Below are positions 41,454-51,397 of a stretch of 64,000 nucleotides of DNA, piece by piece (the stretch's first letter is position 1; the number at the start of each line of letters is the position of its first letter). The notes under the pieces are model-generated. The model was not told the origin of the DNA. It ran no database searches and saw only the letters and a program-made list of their open reading frames with translations. The stretch comes from Komagataeibacter melomenusus. GTDB lineage: Bacteria; Pseudomonadota; Alphaproteobacteria; Acetobacterales; Acetobacteraceae. Made by a program: the position numbers and the translations under genes. The stretch is from positions 1-64,000 of the forward strand of contig NZ_JABJWC010000018.1 in assembly GCF_013155395.1 (NCBI RefSeq), given 5' to 3'.

Positions 41454-42706
41454 GGCGCTGACGGATACCGCTCGCGCCGCGAGTCCTGCAACCACGCCCA
41501 TGCGCCCTCGCCCGCCATGCGGCCCGTGGCCATGCAGCCCTGCAGCAGGTAGCCGCCGGTGGGGGCTTCCCAGTCCAGCATCTCGCCTGCGGCAAACACG
41601 CCGGGCAAGGCCCGGAGCATGAAATGCGCATCAAGTGCAGACCACGCAACGCCACCGGCCACCGATATGGCGCGGTCCAGTGCTTCAGGAGCGCATACAT
41701 CAACCGGCACGGCCTTGACCCGGGCCGCCAGGGCCTGTGGCGCGCGCGGCAGCGGACCATCACCACCTTCACGCATCAGCGCCACCGCAACGGGGGAAAG
41801 CTTCAGCGCCTTGCGCAACGTGTTGGACAGGCTCTCACGCGCCCGCACGCGGGCGATGCGGGTGGCGATCCCGACGGGATCAAGGGCCGGGCGCAGGTCA
41901 ATGAGCAGGCGCGCATGGCCGGTGCGGGCAATCCGCTCGCGAATGGCGGCTGAAAGCGCATAGACCGCGCCGCCCTCGATTCCCGTCTCGGTCACCACCG
42001 CCTCGCTGCGCGTGCCTGGCCCATTTTCCAGCGCAAGGCCGATGCCGCGCAGCGGCGTGCCTGCAAACCGCTCGCGAAAGGCCGGACTCCACCCGGTAAC
42101 AAACCCGCAATTGGCGGGCGCGAAGGGTGTTACATCCACTCCAAGCCCCTCAAGGCGCCCGCGCCATGCGCCATCCGACCCCAGCCGCGCCCAGCTTGCC
42201 CCGCCCATGGCCAGCACGGTGGCATCAACCCGCCAGCACGCCGCCCCGCCGGGACCGGACACGCGCAGGCGGCCCGCCTCATCCCAGCCCTGCCAGCGGT
42301 GGCGGGTGAGCAGGCGCACCCCACGCGCGGCCAGCCGCTCAAGCCATGCGCGCAGCAGGGGGGACGCCTTCATGGCGCGCGGAAACACCCGCCCGCTGCT
42401 GCCGGTAAAACATGGCTGCCCCAGCCCTTCGGCCCATTTCATCATGTCAGCGGGGCTGAAGGCGGTCAGGGCCGCCTGCATCATGGGCGCGGCCGCGCCA
42501 TAGCGGGCGCCAAAGGCTGCCATATCCTCGGAATGGGTGAGGTTCAGCCCGCCGCGCCCGGCCATGAGCAGCTTGCGGCCCATGGTGGGCATCTGCTCGA
42601 CCACGCTGACCGCACAGCCCCGCCCGGACAGGATCTCGGCTGCGGCAAGGCCCGCCGGGCCACCGCCAATAATGGCCACATGCGGCCGGAAAACGAATTC
42701 GGTCAT
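41450..42706 (-). CDS. TIGR03862/HI0933-family flavoprotein (YhiN-like)
   Basis: 418 residues. Seen: dinucleotide-binding VAIIGGGPAGLAAAEILSGRG (GGGPAG at 14-19), MGRKLLMAGRGGLNLTHSED typical of the HI0933 family, VLAMGGASWARLGSDG, TPLRGIGLALENG and the FAD-closing GVFAAGEMLDWEAPTGGYLLQGCMATGRMAG. The family is widespread but its reaction is unknown; the shorter alphaproteobacterial form fits TIGR03862. Its start touches the cysE stop (TGATG) and its stop overlaps the ATPase start, so the three are one operon. Confidence 0.88.
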   Translation of the reverse strand: MTEFVFRPHVAIIGGGPAGLAAAEILSGRGCAVSVVEQMPTMGRKLLMAGRGGLNLTHSEDMAAFGARYGAAAPMMQAALTAFSPADMMKWAEGLGQPCFTGSSGRVFPRAMKASPLLRAWLERLAARGVRLLTRHRWQGWDEAGRLRVSGPGGAACWRVDATVLAMGGASWARLGSDGAWRGRLEGLGVDVTPFAPANCGFVTGWSPAFRERFAGTPLRGIGLALENGPGTRSEAVVTETGIEGGAVYALSAAIRERIARTGHARLLIDLRPALDPVGIATRIARVRARESLSNTLRKALKLSPVAVALMREGGDGPLPRAPQALAARVKAVPVDVCAPEALDRAISVAGGVAWSALDAHFMLRALPGVFAAGEMLDWEAPTGGYLLQGCMATGRMAGEGAWAWLQDSRRERYPSAP

Positions 42707-43569
42707 CAGATGATGTAATCGATCGGCGGAAGCATCTGGTCCATGGTGAAGGCGGGCAGGCTGGAATGGCGCGTGCCGACCACGCGGGCCGGGTTGCCCA
42801 CCACCGTGGTGTAGGGCGAGACGGATTCCAGCACGATGGACCCCGCCCCCACCTTGGCCCCCTCGCCAATCTCGATATTGCCCAGGATGGTGGCCCCGGC
42901 CCCGATCAGCACGCCGCGGCGCACCTTGGGGTGGCGGTCGCCCACGTTCTTGCCGGTGCCGCCAAGGGTTACGCCCTGCAGCAGCGACACGTCATCCTCC
43001 AGCACCGAGGTCTCGCCAATGACGATGCCCGTGCCGTGGTCGAACAGCACCCGCCGCCCCAGCCGGGCGGCGGGGTGGATATCAACCCCGAACAGTTCGG
43101 AGCAGCGACTCTGCAGGTGCAGCGCCAGATAGCCGCGCCCGTTATGCCACAGCCAGTGCGCCACGCGGTGGCTCTGCACGGCATGGTAGCCCTTGAAGAA
43201 CAGGAAGGGCGTTACGTATTCCGCCGTGGCCGGATCGCGCTCGCGGATGGCCACGAGGTCGGCGGCGGCGGCGTTGACGATGTCGGGGTCGGCCTCGAAC
43301 ACCTCCGTCACCAGTTCGGCCAGCGCGTCATCGGCTACCGAGCGGTCGCCAAGCTTGCGCCCGAGCAGGGCGGCCAGCGCGCCGCGAAAGGAGCCGTGAT
43401 TGCGGATGCCCGTGGCCAGCAGCCCCTTGACCAGCGGGTCATTGCAGCCACACGCGCCGCTTACGATCTCGCGCCACAGCATGGCGGGATCGACCGGCCC
43501 CAGCGTGGGGGGCAGCACGGGACTGGCACGGTCCTGGCGTGAAAGGGCGGCAGGCGGGTTTTCAGGCAT
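42706..43569 (-). CDS. cysE: Serine O-acetyltransferase
   Basis: 287 residues. Makes O-acetylserine for cysteine synthesis. Seen: N-terminal helical domain (LWREIVSGACGCNDPLVKGLL), linker KGYHAVQSHRVAHWLW, then left-handed beta-helix hexapeptides with GVDIHPAARLGRRVLFDHGTGIVIGET, the catalytic His of FDHGTG, and LLQGVTLGGTGKNVGDRHPKV; C-terminal tail DYII ending in Ile as needed to dock into CysK. First gene of cysE-flavoprotein-ATPase. Confidence 0.96.
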   Translation of the reverse strand: MPENPPAALSRQDRASPVLPPTLGPVDPAMLWREIVSGACGCNDPLVKGLLATGIRNHGSFRGALAALLGRKLGDRSVADDALAELVTEVFEADPDIVNAAAADLVAIRERDPATAEYVTPFLFFKGYHAVQSHRVAHWLWHNGRGYLALHLQSRCSELFGVDIHPAARLGRRVLFDHGTGIVIGETSVLEDDVSLLQGVTLGGTGKNVGDRHPKVRRGVLIGAGATILGNIEIGEGAKVGAGSIVLESVSPYTTVVGNPARVVGTRHSSLPAFTMDQMLPPIDYII

Positions 43570-43622
43570 GATCGGTCCGTTCCGTCCGATGGGCGGTTGT
43601 CATATGACTGGCAGGCAGGCGT

Positions 43623-44855
43623 TCACAGCCCCATGGCGTGCCGGGCAAAGCTGCGGCGCAGCGGTGTGATGCGGTTGACGGTGGCCAGCCCCACGTCACG
43701 CGCCAGGCGCAGCACGGGGTTATCGTTGCCAAACAGGCGCTCGAGCGCATCGGTGGCCGCCAGCATGAGCATGTTGGCCGGCCTGCAGCGCGCCTGGTAG
43801 CGACGCAGCACGTCGGGCGCGCCCACATCGCCACCCGCCGCATGCACCTGCGCCAGGATGTCGGCCATGGCGATCACGTCACGGAAGCCAAGGTTGAGCC
43901 CCTGGCCCGCAATCGGGTGGATGCCGTGGGCGGCGTCGCCCACCAGCGCCAGACGCGCATCAATGTAACGCTGCGCGTACTGCGCGGAAAGCGGATAGAC
44001 CCAGCGCCGCCCCACAGGAGTCACGGCGCCCAGCCAGTCATCGCCCATGCGGCGGCGGATCTCATGGGCAAAGGCCTCATGTGGCAGGTCGGCCAGGCGG
44101 TGGGCCACCTTCTCGCTCTCGGTCCAGACCAGGGCGGAGAGGTTGGGATGCTGCGCGTTACCCGCCATGGGCAACTGGGCAAAGGGGCCTGCGGGCAGGA
44201 AATGCTCCAGCGCGCGACCTTCATGCGGGAATTCGTGGGCCACGGCGCACACGATGCCACACTGGTTGTAGGGCATGCGGGTAACCGTGATGCGGGCCTG
44301 CTCGCGCAGCGGGCTGCGCCGCCCCTCGGCTGCCACCACGAGGCGGGCGTTGATGGTGCGGCCGCTGGTGGTATGGATCACCGCCCCTTCGGGCGTGCGG
44401 GTCACGCGGCCTTCATCGGGGGCGAAGACATGCAGCCCCGGCGTTGCGTGAAGGGCAGCATTGAGCGCCACGCGCAGGGCGCGCGCCTCGATCATCGCGC
44501 CGAAGGGCTGGTCGGCATCGGCACGGCCAAATTCAAGGAACAGGGGCGAAGGCGGCTGGCCGGGACGGCCATCGGTCACGCGGATCTCGTTGATATCGCA
44601 CGACTCCATGGGCAGGCGGGCCCATACGCCCGCCTCCTCGAGCAGGCGGCGCGAGCCTGCGGCAATGGCATAGGCGCGACCATCGAAGGCCGGGTGCTCC
44701 ATGGGCGGCAGGGCCGCGCGGTCGATGATCGCGACCTGCAGGCCCGCTGCTGCCAGGCGGCAGGCCAGCGTGGCGCCAACCGGACCCGCCCCCACGATGC
44801 AGACATCAACCCCAAGGGCTTCGGGCATGGCGGTGGCTGTCATGTTCGCGGTCAT
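43623..44855 (-). CDS. UbiH/COQ6-family FAD-dependent hydroxylase
   Basis: 410 residues. Seen: GVDVCIVGAGPVGATLACRLAAAG (GAGPVG at 22-27), FDGRAYAIAAGSRRLLEEAGVW (DGR...SR motif), and the second FAD motif RLALVGDAAHGIHPIAGQGLNLGFRDV. It is one of the ring hydroxylases of ubiquinone synthesis; which position (UbiH, UbiF or UbiI-like) cannot be told. Start ATG 44855 after AGGAAACG. Same strand as cysE, 53 nt upstream of its start, but apparently independent. Confidence 0.92.
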   Translation of the reverse strand: MTANMTATAMPEALGVDVCIVGAGPVGATLACRLAAAGLQVAIIDRAALPPMEHPAFDGRAYAIAAGSRRLLEEAGVWARLPMESCDINEIRVTDGRPGQPPSPLFLEFGRADADQPFGAMIEARALRVALNAALHATPGLHVFAPDEGRVTRTPEGAVIHTTSGRTINARLVVAAEGRRSPLREQARITVTRMPYNQCGIVCAVAHEFPHEGRALEHFLPAGPFAQLPMAGNAQHPNLSALVWTESEKVAHRLADLPHEAFAHEIRRRMGDDWLGAVTPVGRRWVYPLSAQYAQRYIDARLALVGDAAHGIHPIAGQGLNLGFRDVIAMADILAQVHAAGGDVGAPDVLRRYQARCRPANMLMLAATDALERLFGNDNPVLRLARDVGLATVNRITPLRRSFARHAMGL

Positions 44856-44924
44856 CTCGTTTCCTGTTCTGGGCCCCCCGGGCAACGGGGCAGGCCACAC
44901 GGATTTACTCCCCACCGGGGGTAA

Positions 44925-45398
<474 letters not shown>

Positions 45399-45441
45399 GC
45401 CCCCTATTTTCCATACATCATTTCAGGACTGACCAGACCCC

Positions 45442-45888
45442 ATGGCCACATCACTCCGCCTCTCCCTCGCCGCCGCCTGCGCCGTTGCGCTTGCCCTTTC
45501 CACCGGGGCCGCCCAGGCGCGTGAAACCTCCAAGTCCTGCCACGCCAAATTCACGGCGGCCCGCACGGCCGGAACGCTGGGCACGCAGACCTACAAGCAA
45601 TTCAAGGCCGCGCAGTGCGATACCGGCACGGCAGCCACCACCCCCGAGGCCGCCAGGGCCTCCGCACCGGCAGCCAGCAAGGCCGCGGCACCTGAGGCCG
45701 CCACCTCCGCCGTCATGCCGACGGCCATCGCTGAAAAATACAGCAAGGAAGCCGCTGGCACCGCCCGCATGCACACCTGCCTTGACCAGTACAATGCCAA
45801 CAAGGCCACCAATGCCAATGCCGGCCTGCGCTGGATCCAGAAGGGCGGCGGCTATTACAGCCTGTGCAACGCCAGACTCAAGGGCTGA
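45442..45888 (+). CDS. Secreted four-cysteine protein of unknown function
   Basis: 148 residues. Seen: clear signal peptide MATSLRLSLAAACAVALALS...AQA-R; mature protein with a Cys pair in SCHAKFTAARTAGTL...FKAAQC, an Ala/Pro/Thr-rich linker (about 60-95), and a second pair HTCLDQYNANKATNANAGLRWIQKGGGYYSLCNARL split over 40 residues. Two disulfides are likely in the periplasm. The first part vaguely recalls PsiF repeats. 43 nt after the PII gene. Not recognised beyond that. Confidence 0.8.
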   Translation: MATSLRLSLAAACAVALALSTGAAQARETSKSCHAKFTAARTAGTLGTQTYKQFKAAQCDTGTAATTPEAARASAPAASKAAAPEAATSAVMPTAIAEKYSKEAAGTARMHTCLDQYNANKATNANAGLRWIQKGGGYYSLCNARLKG

Positions 45889-45924
45889 TGCCCCGCACGG
45901 GCTGCCCTGCCGGTGGCCCGTGCC

Positions 45925-46883
45925 CTACCCGCCCTGCTGGCGCGCGGGGCGGACGAAGGCCTGGCTGGTGGCGTAGGATATCCACACCCTGTGGGTGGCA
46001 AACCAGTCTGAGCCCAGCAGCATTTCAAGATGCTCGCGCAGGGGCGCTACGGTGAGCGTGACATTGCGCTCCAGTTCGTGGCCCACCTGAAGGCTGTCAA
46101 AGCGGTGCCAGTGATAGATGTCCTTGTGCCCGTCCACGCTGGCGGTGACACCGCCGGGGTCGCGCTCAAGCTGTGACTGGGCCACACCGGCGCGGTGCGC
46201 CACGTCGGGCGAGACAATGCGCGAGCGCGCGCCGCTATCGAGCAGGGCGGTGACCGGCCTGCCATCAAGCTTTACGTCAAGCAGGAAGCGGTTGTCCTGC
46301 CTGCGCAGGGGCAGGCTTTCATACGGGCCATCCCACGCGGGCGGGGGCGCGCAGGCGAGCGAGCCGTGCTGGATGTTCCACAGGCTGAGCGTGCCGCCGG
46401 GCACGTCCATGTCGAGATCGAAGCGCGAGAGGATATCACCACCAAGCAGCCCCGCCACGGGCGGCTGGATCATGGGCTGGCCGGGCAGTTCGCCCACCGG
46501 CACGGAGCGTGCGCCAAAATCCACCCCGCCCACCCGCAGATCGGGCACGATGGCGTTGGGCGTGGCCTGCGCCACCCCGCCGGTGCCATGCACCACCGTT
46601 TCATGATCGGGGTCGAGGCGCAGGCGCAGGTAGCCCACCATCTCGGGCGTAAGCAGCCCGCCATCCGAGCCGGTATCGACCAGAGCGCTCAGGCTGTGGC
46701 CTGCAATGCTGATGACGATGGAGAGGTACCCCCCATCATTGCGCAGCGGCACCTGGGCTACGCGCTCATGGTTGCATAGCCGCGCAGTATCGGCGCGCGC
46801 GGCATCGGGGGCGGCCGCGGCATCATGGGCCACGCCAAGGCCACAGGCCAGCCCCATGGCCAGCAGGGCGTTGCGGGCCGCCA

Positions 46884-46884
<1 letters not shown>
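45925..46884 (-). CDS. Exported tandem retropepsin-like aspartic protease
   Basis: 319 residues. Seen: signal peptide (about 1-25, NALLAMGLACGLGVAHDAAAA), then two aspartyl-protease-like halves: SALVDTGSDGGLL with Asp70 and VTALLDSGARSRIV with Asp216, each followed by the hydrophobic-Gly motif (VAGLLGGDIL; LEMLLGSDWF). Such proteins carry both catalytic Asp in one chain, like eukaryotic pepsins, but by duplication of a retropepsin unit. Start is GTG overlapping the pip stop (TAGTG). Periplasmic proteolysis is inferred; substrate unknown. Confidence 0.82.
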
Positions 46885-47852
<968 letters not shown>

Positions 47853-48845
47853 TCATGGGGCAGTATCGGGCGGGGTGTCGGTGGTGGCATGCGGATGGGC
47901 GCGTGTCCAGACATCCATCAGCCGTGCTTCATCGGCCAGGGTGTAGCGCTGGGTGGTGGACAGGCTGGCATGGCCAAGCAGGTCCTGGATCACGCGCAGG
48001 TCGGCCCCGCCTTCCATCAGGTGGGTTGCAAAGGAATGCCGCAGCGCATGCGGAGTTGCATGCTCGGGCAGGCCCGCCATATGCCGCCACGTGCGCATGG
48101 CGCGCTGGGCAATGCCCGCCTGCAGCCGCCCGCCGCGCACCCCCACGAACAGCGGCGCATCGGGCTGGGGCAGCGGGTGGGCATTGCGCCACCGCCGCAA
48201 TACCTGCATGACCTGTGGCAGCACCGGCACCATGCGCTCCTTGCCGCCCTTGCCGCGAATGCGCAGCACGCCATCGCCCTGCACCGGGTTGCCAAGGCTG
48301 GCGGCCTGATCAAAATCGCGCACATCCAGCCCCAGCGCCTCTGAAATGCGCAGCCCGCAGCCGTACAGCAGCAGGAACAGCGCCCCGTCGCGCACCTGCG
48401 CCATGGGGGTGTGGGCGATGTCGGCCACGCCCTGGGGCACCTCGCACGCATCGGGCCTGGGCAGCGGGCGGGGCAACGGGCGGCGGGTGCGCGGCGTGGC
48501 CAGCAGGGCGGGGGCCGGATTGTCCACCCCATGGTAGCGGGCAAGGTAGCGATAGAACGAGCGCAGCGCTGAAACGCGCCGTGCCCGCGTGCGCGCGGCC
48601 CGGTCCTGCGTGGTGGGGCGCCTGCCGGTCAGGGCGGCGTGATGCTCATGGGCCAGCCAGGCCCGCAGGTCGGCCAGCGAAAGCCCTGCCAGCGCCCCCA
48701 GATCGGGCTCGGCGCCCAGATGCCCCATGAGGAAGGCCAGGAAACGGTCCAGATCGCCCCGATAGGCCGCAAGCGTGAGGGGGGAGGCCCGGCGTTCGGT
48801 CTCCATCCACTGCAAAAAGGCATCGCGTGCCCCGGTTGCCATCAT
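47853..48845 (-). CDS. xerC: Tyrosine recombinase XerC
   Basis: 330 residues. Resolves chromosome dimers at dif with XerD. Seen: N-terminal core-binding domain (DAFLQWMETERRASPLTLAAYRGDLDRFLAF); catalytic Arg166 in LYGCGLRISEAL, the beta-hairpin GKGGKERMVPV, His266 and Arg269 in HALRHSFATHLM, His292 in LLGHASLSTTQRY and Tyr301. XerC rather than XerD is by overall likeness and solitary position with priA; moderately sure. Start MMATGARDAFL at 48845 after AGGGCAGG. Divergent from priA. Confidence 0.9.
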   Translation of the reverse strand: MMATGARDAFLQWMETERRASPLTLAAYRGDLDRFLAFLMGHLGAEPDLGALAGLSLADLRAWLAHEHHAALTGRRPTTQDRAARTRARRVSALRSFYRYLARYHGVDNPAPALLATPRTRRPLPRPLPRPDACEVPQGVADIAHTPMAQVRDGALFLLLYGCGLRISEALGLDVRDFDQAASLGNPVQGDGVLRIRGKGGKERMVPVLPQVMQVLRRWRNAHPLPQPDAPLFVGVRGGRLQAGIAQRAMRTWRHMAGLPEHATPHALRHSFATHLMEGGADLRVIQDLLGHASLSTTQRYTLADEARLMDVWTRAHPHATTDTPPDTAP

Positions 48846-48874
48846 GCCGCCTGCCCTTTGCCTGACTGAAAAAA

Positions 48875-48928
48875 GGTTTTGGTGAAGAACGCCACCTTTT
48901 TGAAAAAAGGCGGCACCCAAAAACTTTT
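48875..48928 (+). repeat. Dispersed palindromic intergenic element, copy 8 (short form)
   Basis: GGTTTTGGTGAAGAACGCC, ACCTTTTTGAAAAAAGGCGGC, ACCCAAAAACTTTTA. The first (A/T) hairpin is cleanly missing, the GC hairpin and outer arms remain. It lies between the divergent starts of xerC and priA. Confidence 0.85.
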
Positions 48929-49039
48929 ATCACTTTTTAATCAATGCACTGTTTCAAAATCATATCTTATCGGGGCGATGGATGCGCCATGCCTTACGGA
49001 TGGACAAGACACAGCCGCTGCCTGACGGTAGAAAAACAC

Positions 49040-51289
49040 ATGCCGCATCGCAACCCTACCCAGACGGACCTGCTGCCCCCCGCCCCTGACGGGCGCGTGC
49101 GGGTCATGCTCACCCTGCCCTTTGCCGGGCCGCTGGACTACCTGCTGCCGCAGCACCTGGCCGAGGCCCGCCCCGGTGATATCGTGACCGTGCCGCTTGG
49201 CCGCCGCACGGAAACCGGCGTGATCTGGGATGCCGCCCCCAACCTGCCGCCCGAATTCAGGCCGCCCCCCCCAAAGGAGGTGCCCACCAGCCGCCTCAAG
49301 CCCGTGGCCGCCCGCCTTGACCTGCCGCCCCTGCCAGCACAACTGCGCCAGTTCGTGGACTGGGTGGCCGCCTATACGCTCTCGCCACCCGGCATGGTGC
49401 TGGCCATGGCGCTGCGGGCCAATGCGCTGGCTGCGCTGCCCAAGCCCAGCACGGGCTACAGCCCTGCGCCGACATTGCCCGCTGACCTCCGGCTCACACC
49501 CGCGCGCCAGAAGGTGCTGGACATTGCAGGCAATAACCCCCCGCTCCCCGCCGCCGAACTCGCCCGCCGGGCGGGCGTGGGGGCGGCCGTGATTCGCGGC
49601 CTGGCGCAGGCCGGTGCCCTGCGCGCGGTTGAAATCACGCCCCCGCCACCCTTCGCCACACCCGACCCGGCGCATTGCCCGCCCACGCTGGGCGGCAACC
49701 AGGCCGAGGTGGCGACCGAATTGCGGACCAGGGTGGATGAGGACAGCTTTTCCATCACCCTGCTGGAAGGGGTGACCGGATCAGGCAAGACCGAGATCTA
49801 CATGGAGGCCATCGCCGCCTGCCTTGAGGCAGGCAGGCAGGCGCTGGTGCTGCTGCCCGAAATCGCGCTCTCGGCACAGTGGACCGGGCGCTTCGCCCGC
49901 CGCTTTGGCGCGGAGCCCGCGCTGTGGCATTCCGACCTTGGGGCAAGGCTGCGGCGGGTCACGTGGCGGTCGGTAGCCGATGGCACGGCCCGCGTGGTGG
50001 TGGGCGCGCGCTCGGCGCTGTTCCTGCCGTTCAGCCAGCTTGGGCTGATCATCGTTGATGAAGAGCACGAGACCGCCTTCAAGCAGGAAGATGGCGTGAC
50101 CTACCACGCGCGTGACATGGCGGTGGTGCGCGCGCGCATGAGCAAAGCGCCCATCGTGCTGGTCTCGGCCACCCCCAGCCTTGAAAGCCTGGCCAATGTG
50201 GGGGCGGGCCGCTACCGGCACCTCAAGCTCAATGCCCGCCACGGCAATGCCACCATGCCGGTGGTACAAACGCTGGACATGCGCGCCGACCCGCCCGAGC
50301 GCGGGCTGTTCCTCTCGCCCGTGCTGACCGGCGCAATCAACGAGGCCGTGGGCCGGGGCGAGCAGGCCATGCTGTTCCTCAACCGCCGGGGCTACGCGCC
50401 GCTCACGCTGTGCCGCACCTGCGGCCACCGCATGCAGTGCCCCAACTGCACGGCCTGGCTGGTGGAGCATCGCGCCCGCCATATCCTGACCTGCCACCAT
50501 TGCGGGTATGACGAGCCCATTCCCCAGACCTGCCCCAAATGCGCCGATGCCGACAGCCTGACCCCCATCGGCCCCGGCGTGGAACGCATAACGGAGGAGG
50601 CACGCGCCACCTTCCCCGATGCGCGGATTCTGGTCATGGCGAGCGATACGCTCAGCGGCCCGGCCGCCACGGCCGCCGCGGTCGAACGCATTGCCCGGCG
50701 CGAGGTGGACCTTGTGATCGGCACCCAGATCGTGGCCAAGGGCTGGCACTTCCCGCATCTCACGCTTGTTGGCATTGTCGATGCCGATCTCGGCCTTGGC
50801 GGCGGCGACCTGCGGGCCTCCGAACGCACGGTGCAACTATTGCATCAGGTCGCGGGCCGGGCGGGCCGCGCGGAAGCACCGGGCCGGGTGCTGTTGCAGA
50901 GCTACGTGCCTGACCACCCGGTCATGCAGGCGCTGGTTTCAGGTGATTTCGGCAGCTTCATGGAGCAGGAGGCCGAACAACGCCGCCCCGGCTTCTGGCC
51001 GCCTTATGGCAGGCTGGCCGCCCTGATCGTAAGTGCTGAAACACCCGATGCCGCCGAGTTGACAGCCCGCGCCCTTGGCCAGAACGCACCCCGCCTTGAT
51101 GGCGTGCAGGTTCTTGGCCCCGCGCCGGCGCCCCTGGCCATTTTGCGCGGGCGGCACCGCCATCGGCTGCTGTTGCGCGCACGGCGCAACATTGCGGTGC
51201 AGCCCATCATGCGCGAATGGCTCAGCCGCGTGAAACCCGAGCGCGGGGCGCGGATTGACGTGGATATCGATCCGGTCTCGTTCCTGTAG
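49040..51289 (+). CDS. priA: Primosomal protein N' (replication restart helicase PriA)
   Basis: 749 residues. DNA helicase that reloads the replisome at stalled forks. Seen: N-terminal 3'-DNA-binding domain (VMLTLPFAGPLDYLLPQHL), winged-helix linker, helicase Walker A EGVTGSGKTEIYMEAI, DEEH box IIVDEEHETAFKQEDGVTYHARD, zinc-binding cysteines CRTCGHRMQCPNCTAW...CHHCGY...CPKC, and VGTQ-like motif DLVIGTQIVAKGWHFP, then RTVQLLHQVAGRAGRA. Start ATG 49040 fits length; an earlier in-frame ATG at 48944 has no similarity. Confidence 0.96.
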   Translation: MPHRNPTQTDLLPPAPDGRVRVMLTLPFAGPLDYLLPQHLAEARPGDIVTVPLGRRTETGVIWDAAPNLPPEFRPPPPKEVPTSRLKPVAARLDLPPLPAQLRQFVDWVAAYTLSPPGMVLAMALRANALAALPKPSTGYSPAPTLPADLRLTPARQKVLDIAGNNPPLPAAELARRAGVGAAVIRGLAQAGALRAVEITPPPPFATPDPAHCPPTLGGNQAEVATELRTRVDEDSFSITLLEGVTGSGKTEIYMEAIAACLEAGRQALVLLPEIALSAQWTGRFARRFGAEPALWHSDLGARLRRVTWRSVADGTARVVVGARSALFLPFSQLGLIIVDEEHETAFKQEDGVTYHARDMAVVRARMSKAPIVLVSATPSLESLANVGAGRYRHLKLNARHGNATMPVVQTLDMRADPPERGLFLSPVLTGAINEAVGRGEQAMLFLNRRGYAPLTLCRTCGHRMQCPNCTAWLVEHRARHILTCHHCGYDEPIPQTCPKCADADSLTPIGPGVERITEEARATFPDARILVMASDTLSGPAATAAAVERIARREVDLVIGTQIVAKGWHFPHLTLVGIVDADLGLGGGDLRASERTVQLLHQVAGRAGRAEAPGRVLLQSYVPDHPVMQALVSGDFGSFMEQEAEQRRPGFWPPYGRLAALIVSAETPDAAELTARALGQNAPRLDGVQVLGPAPAPLAILRGRHRHRLLLRARRNIAVQPIMREWLSRVKPERGARIDVDIDPVSFL

Positions 51290-51303
51290 ACAGGAAAAAA
51301 GAT

Positions 51304-51383
51304 AAAAGTTTTTGGTGAAGCTTTTTTCAAAAAGCTTCGAAGAACGCCGCCTTTTTGAAAAAAGGCGGCACCCAAAAACTTTT
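51304..51383 (+). repeat. Dispersed palindromic intergenic element, copy 9 (near consensus)
   Basis: AAAAGTTTTTGGTG, AAGCTTTTTTCAAAAAGCTT hairpin, GAAGAACGCC, GCCTTTTTGAAAAAAGGC hairpin, GGCACCCAAAAACTTTT. Between the convergent priA and flavoprotein genes. Confidence 0.92.
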
Positions 51384-51397
51384 ACTTTTTTAAGGCT

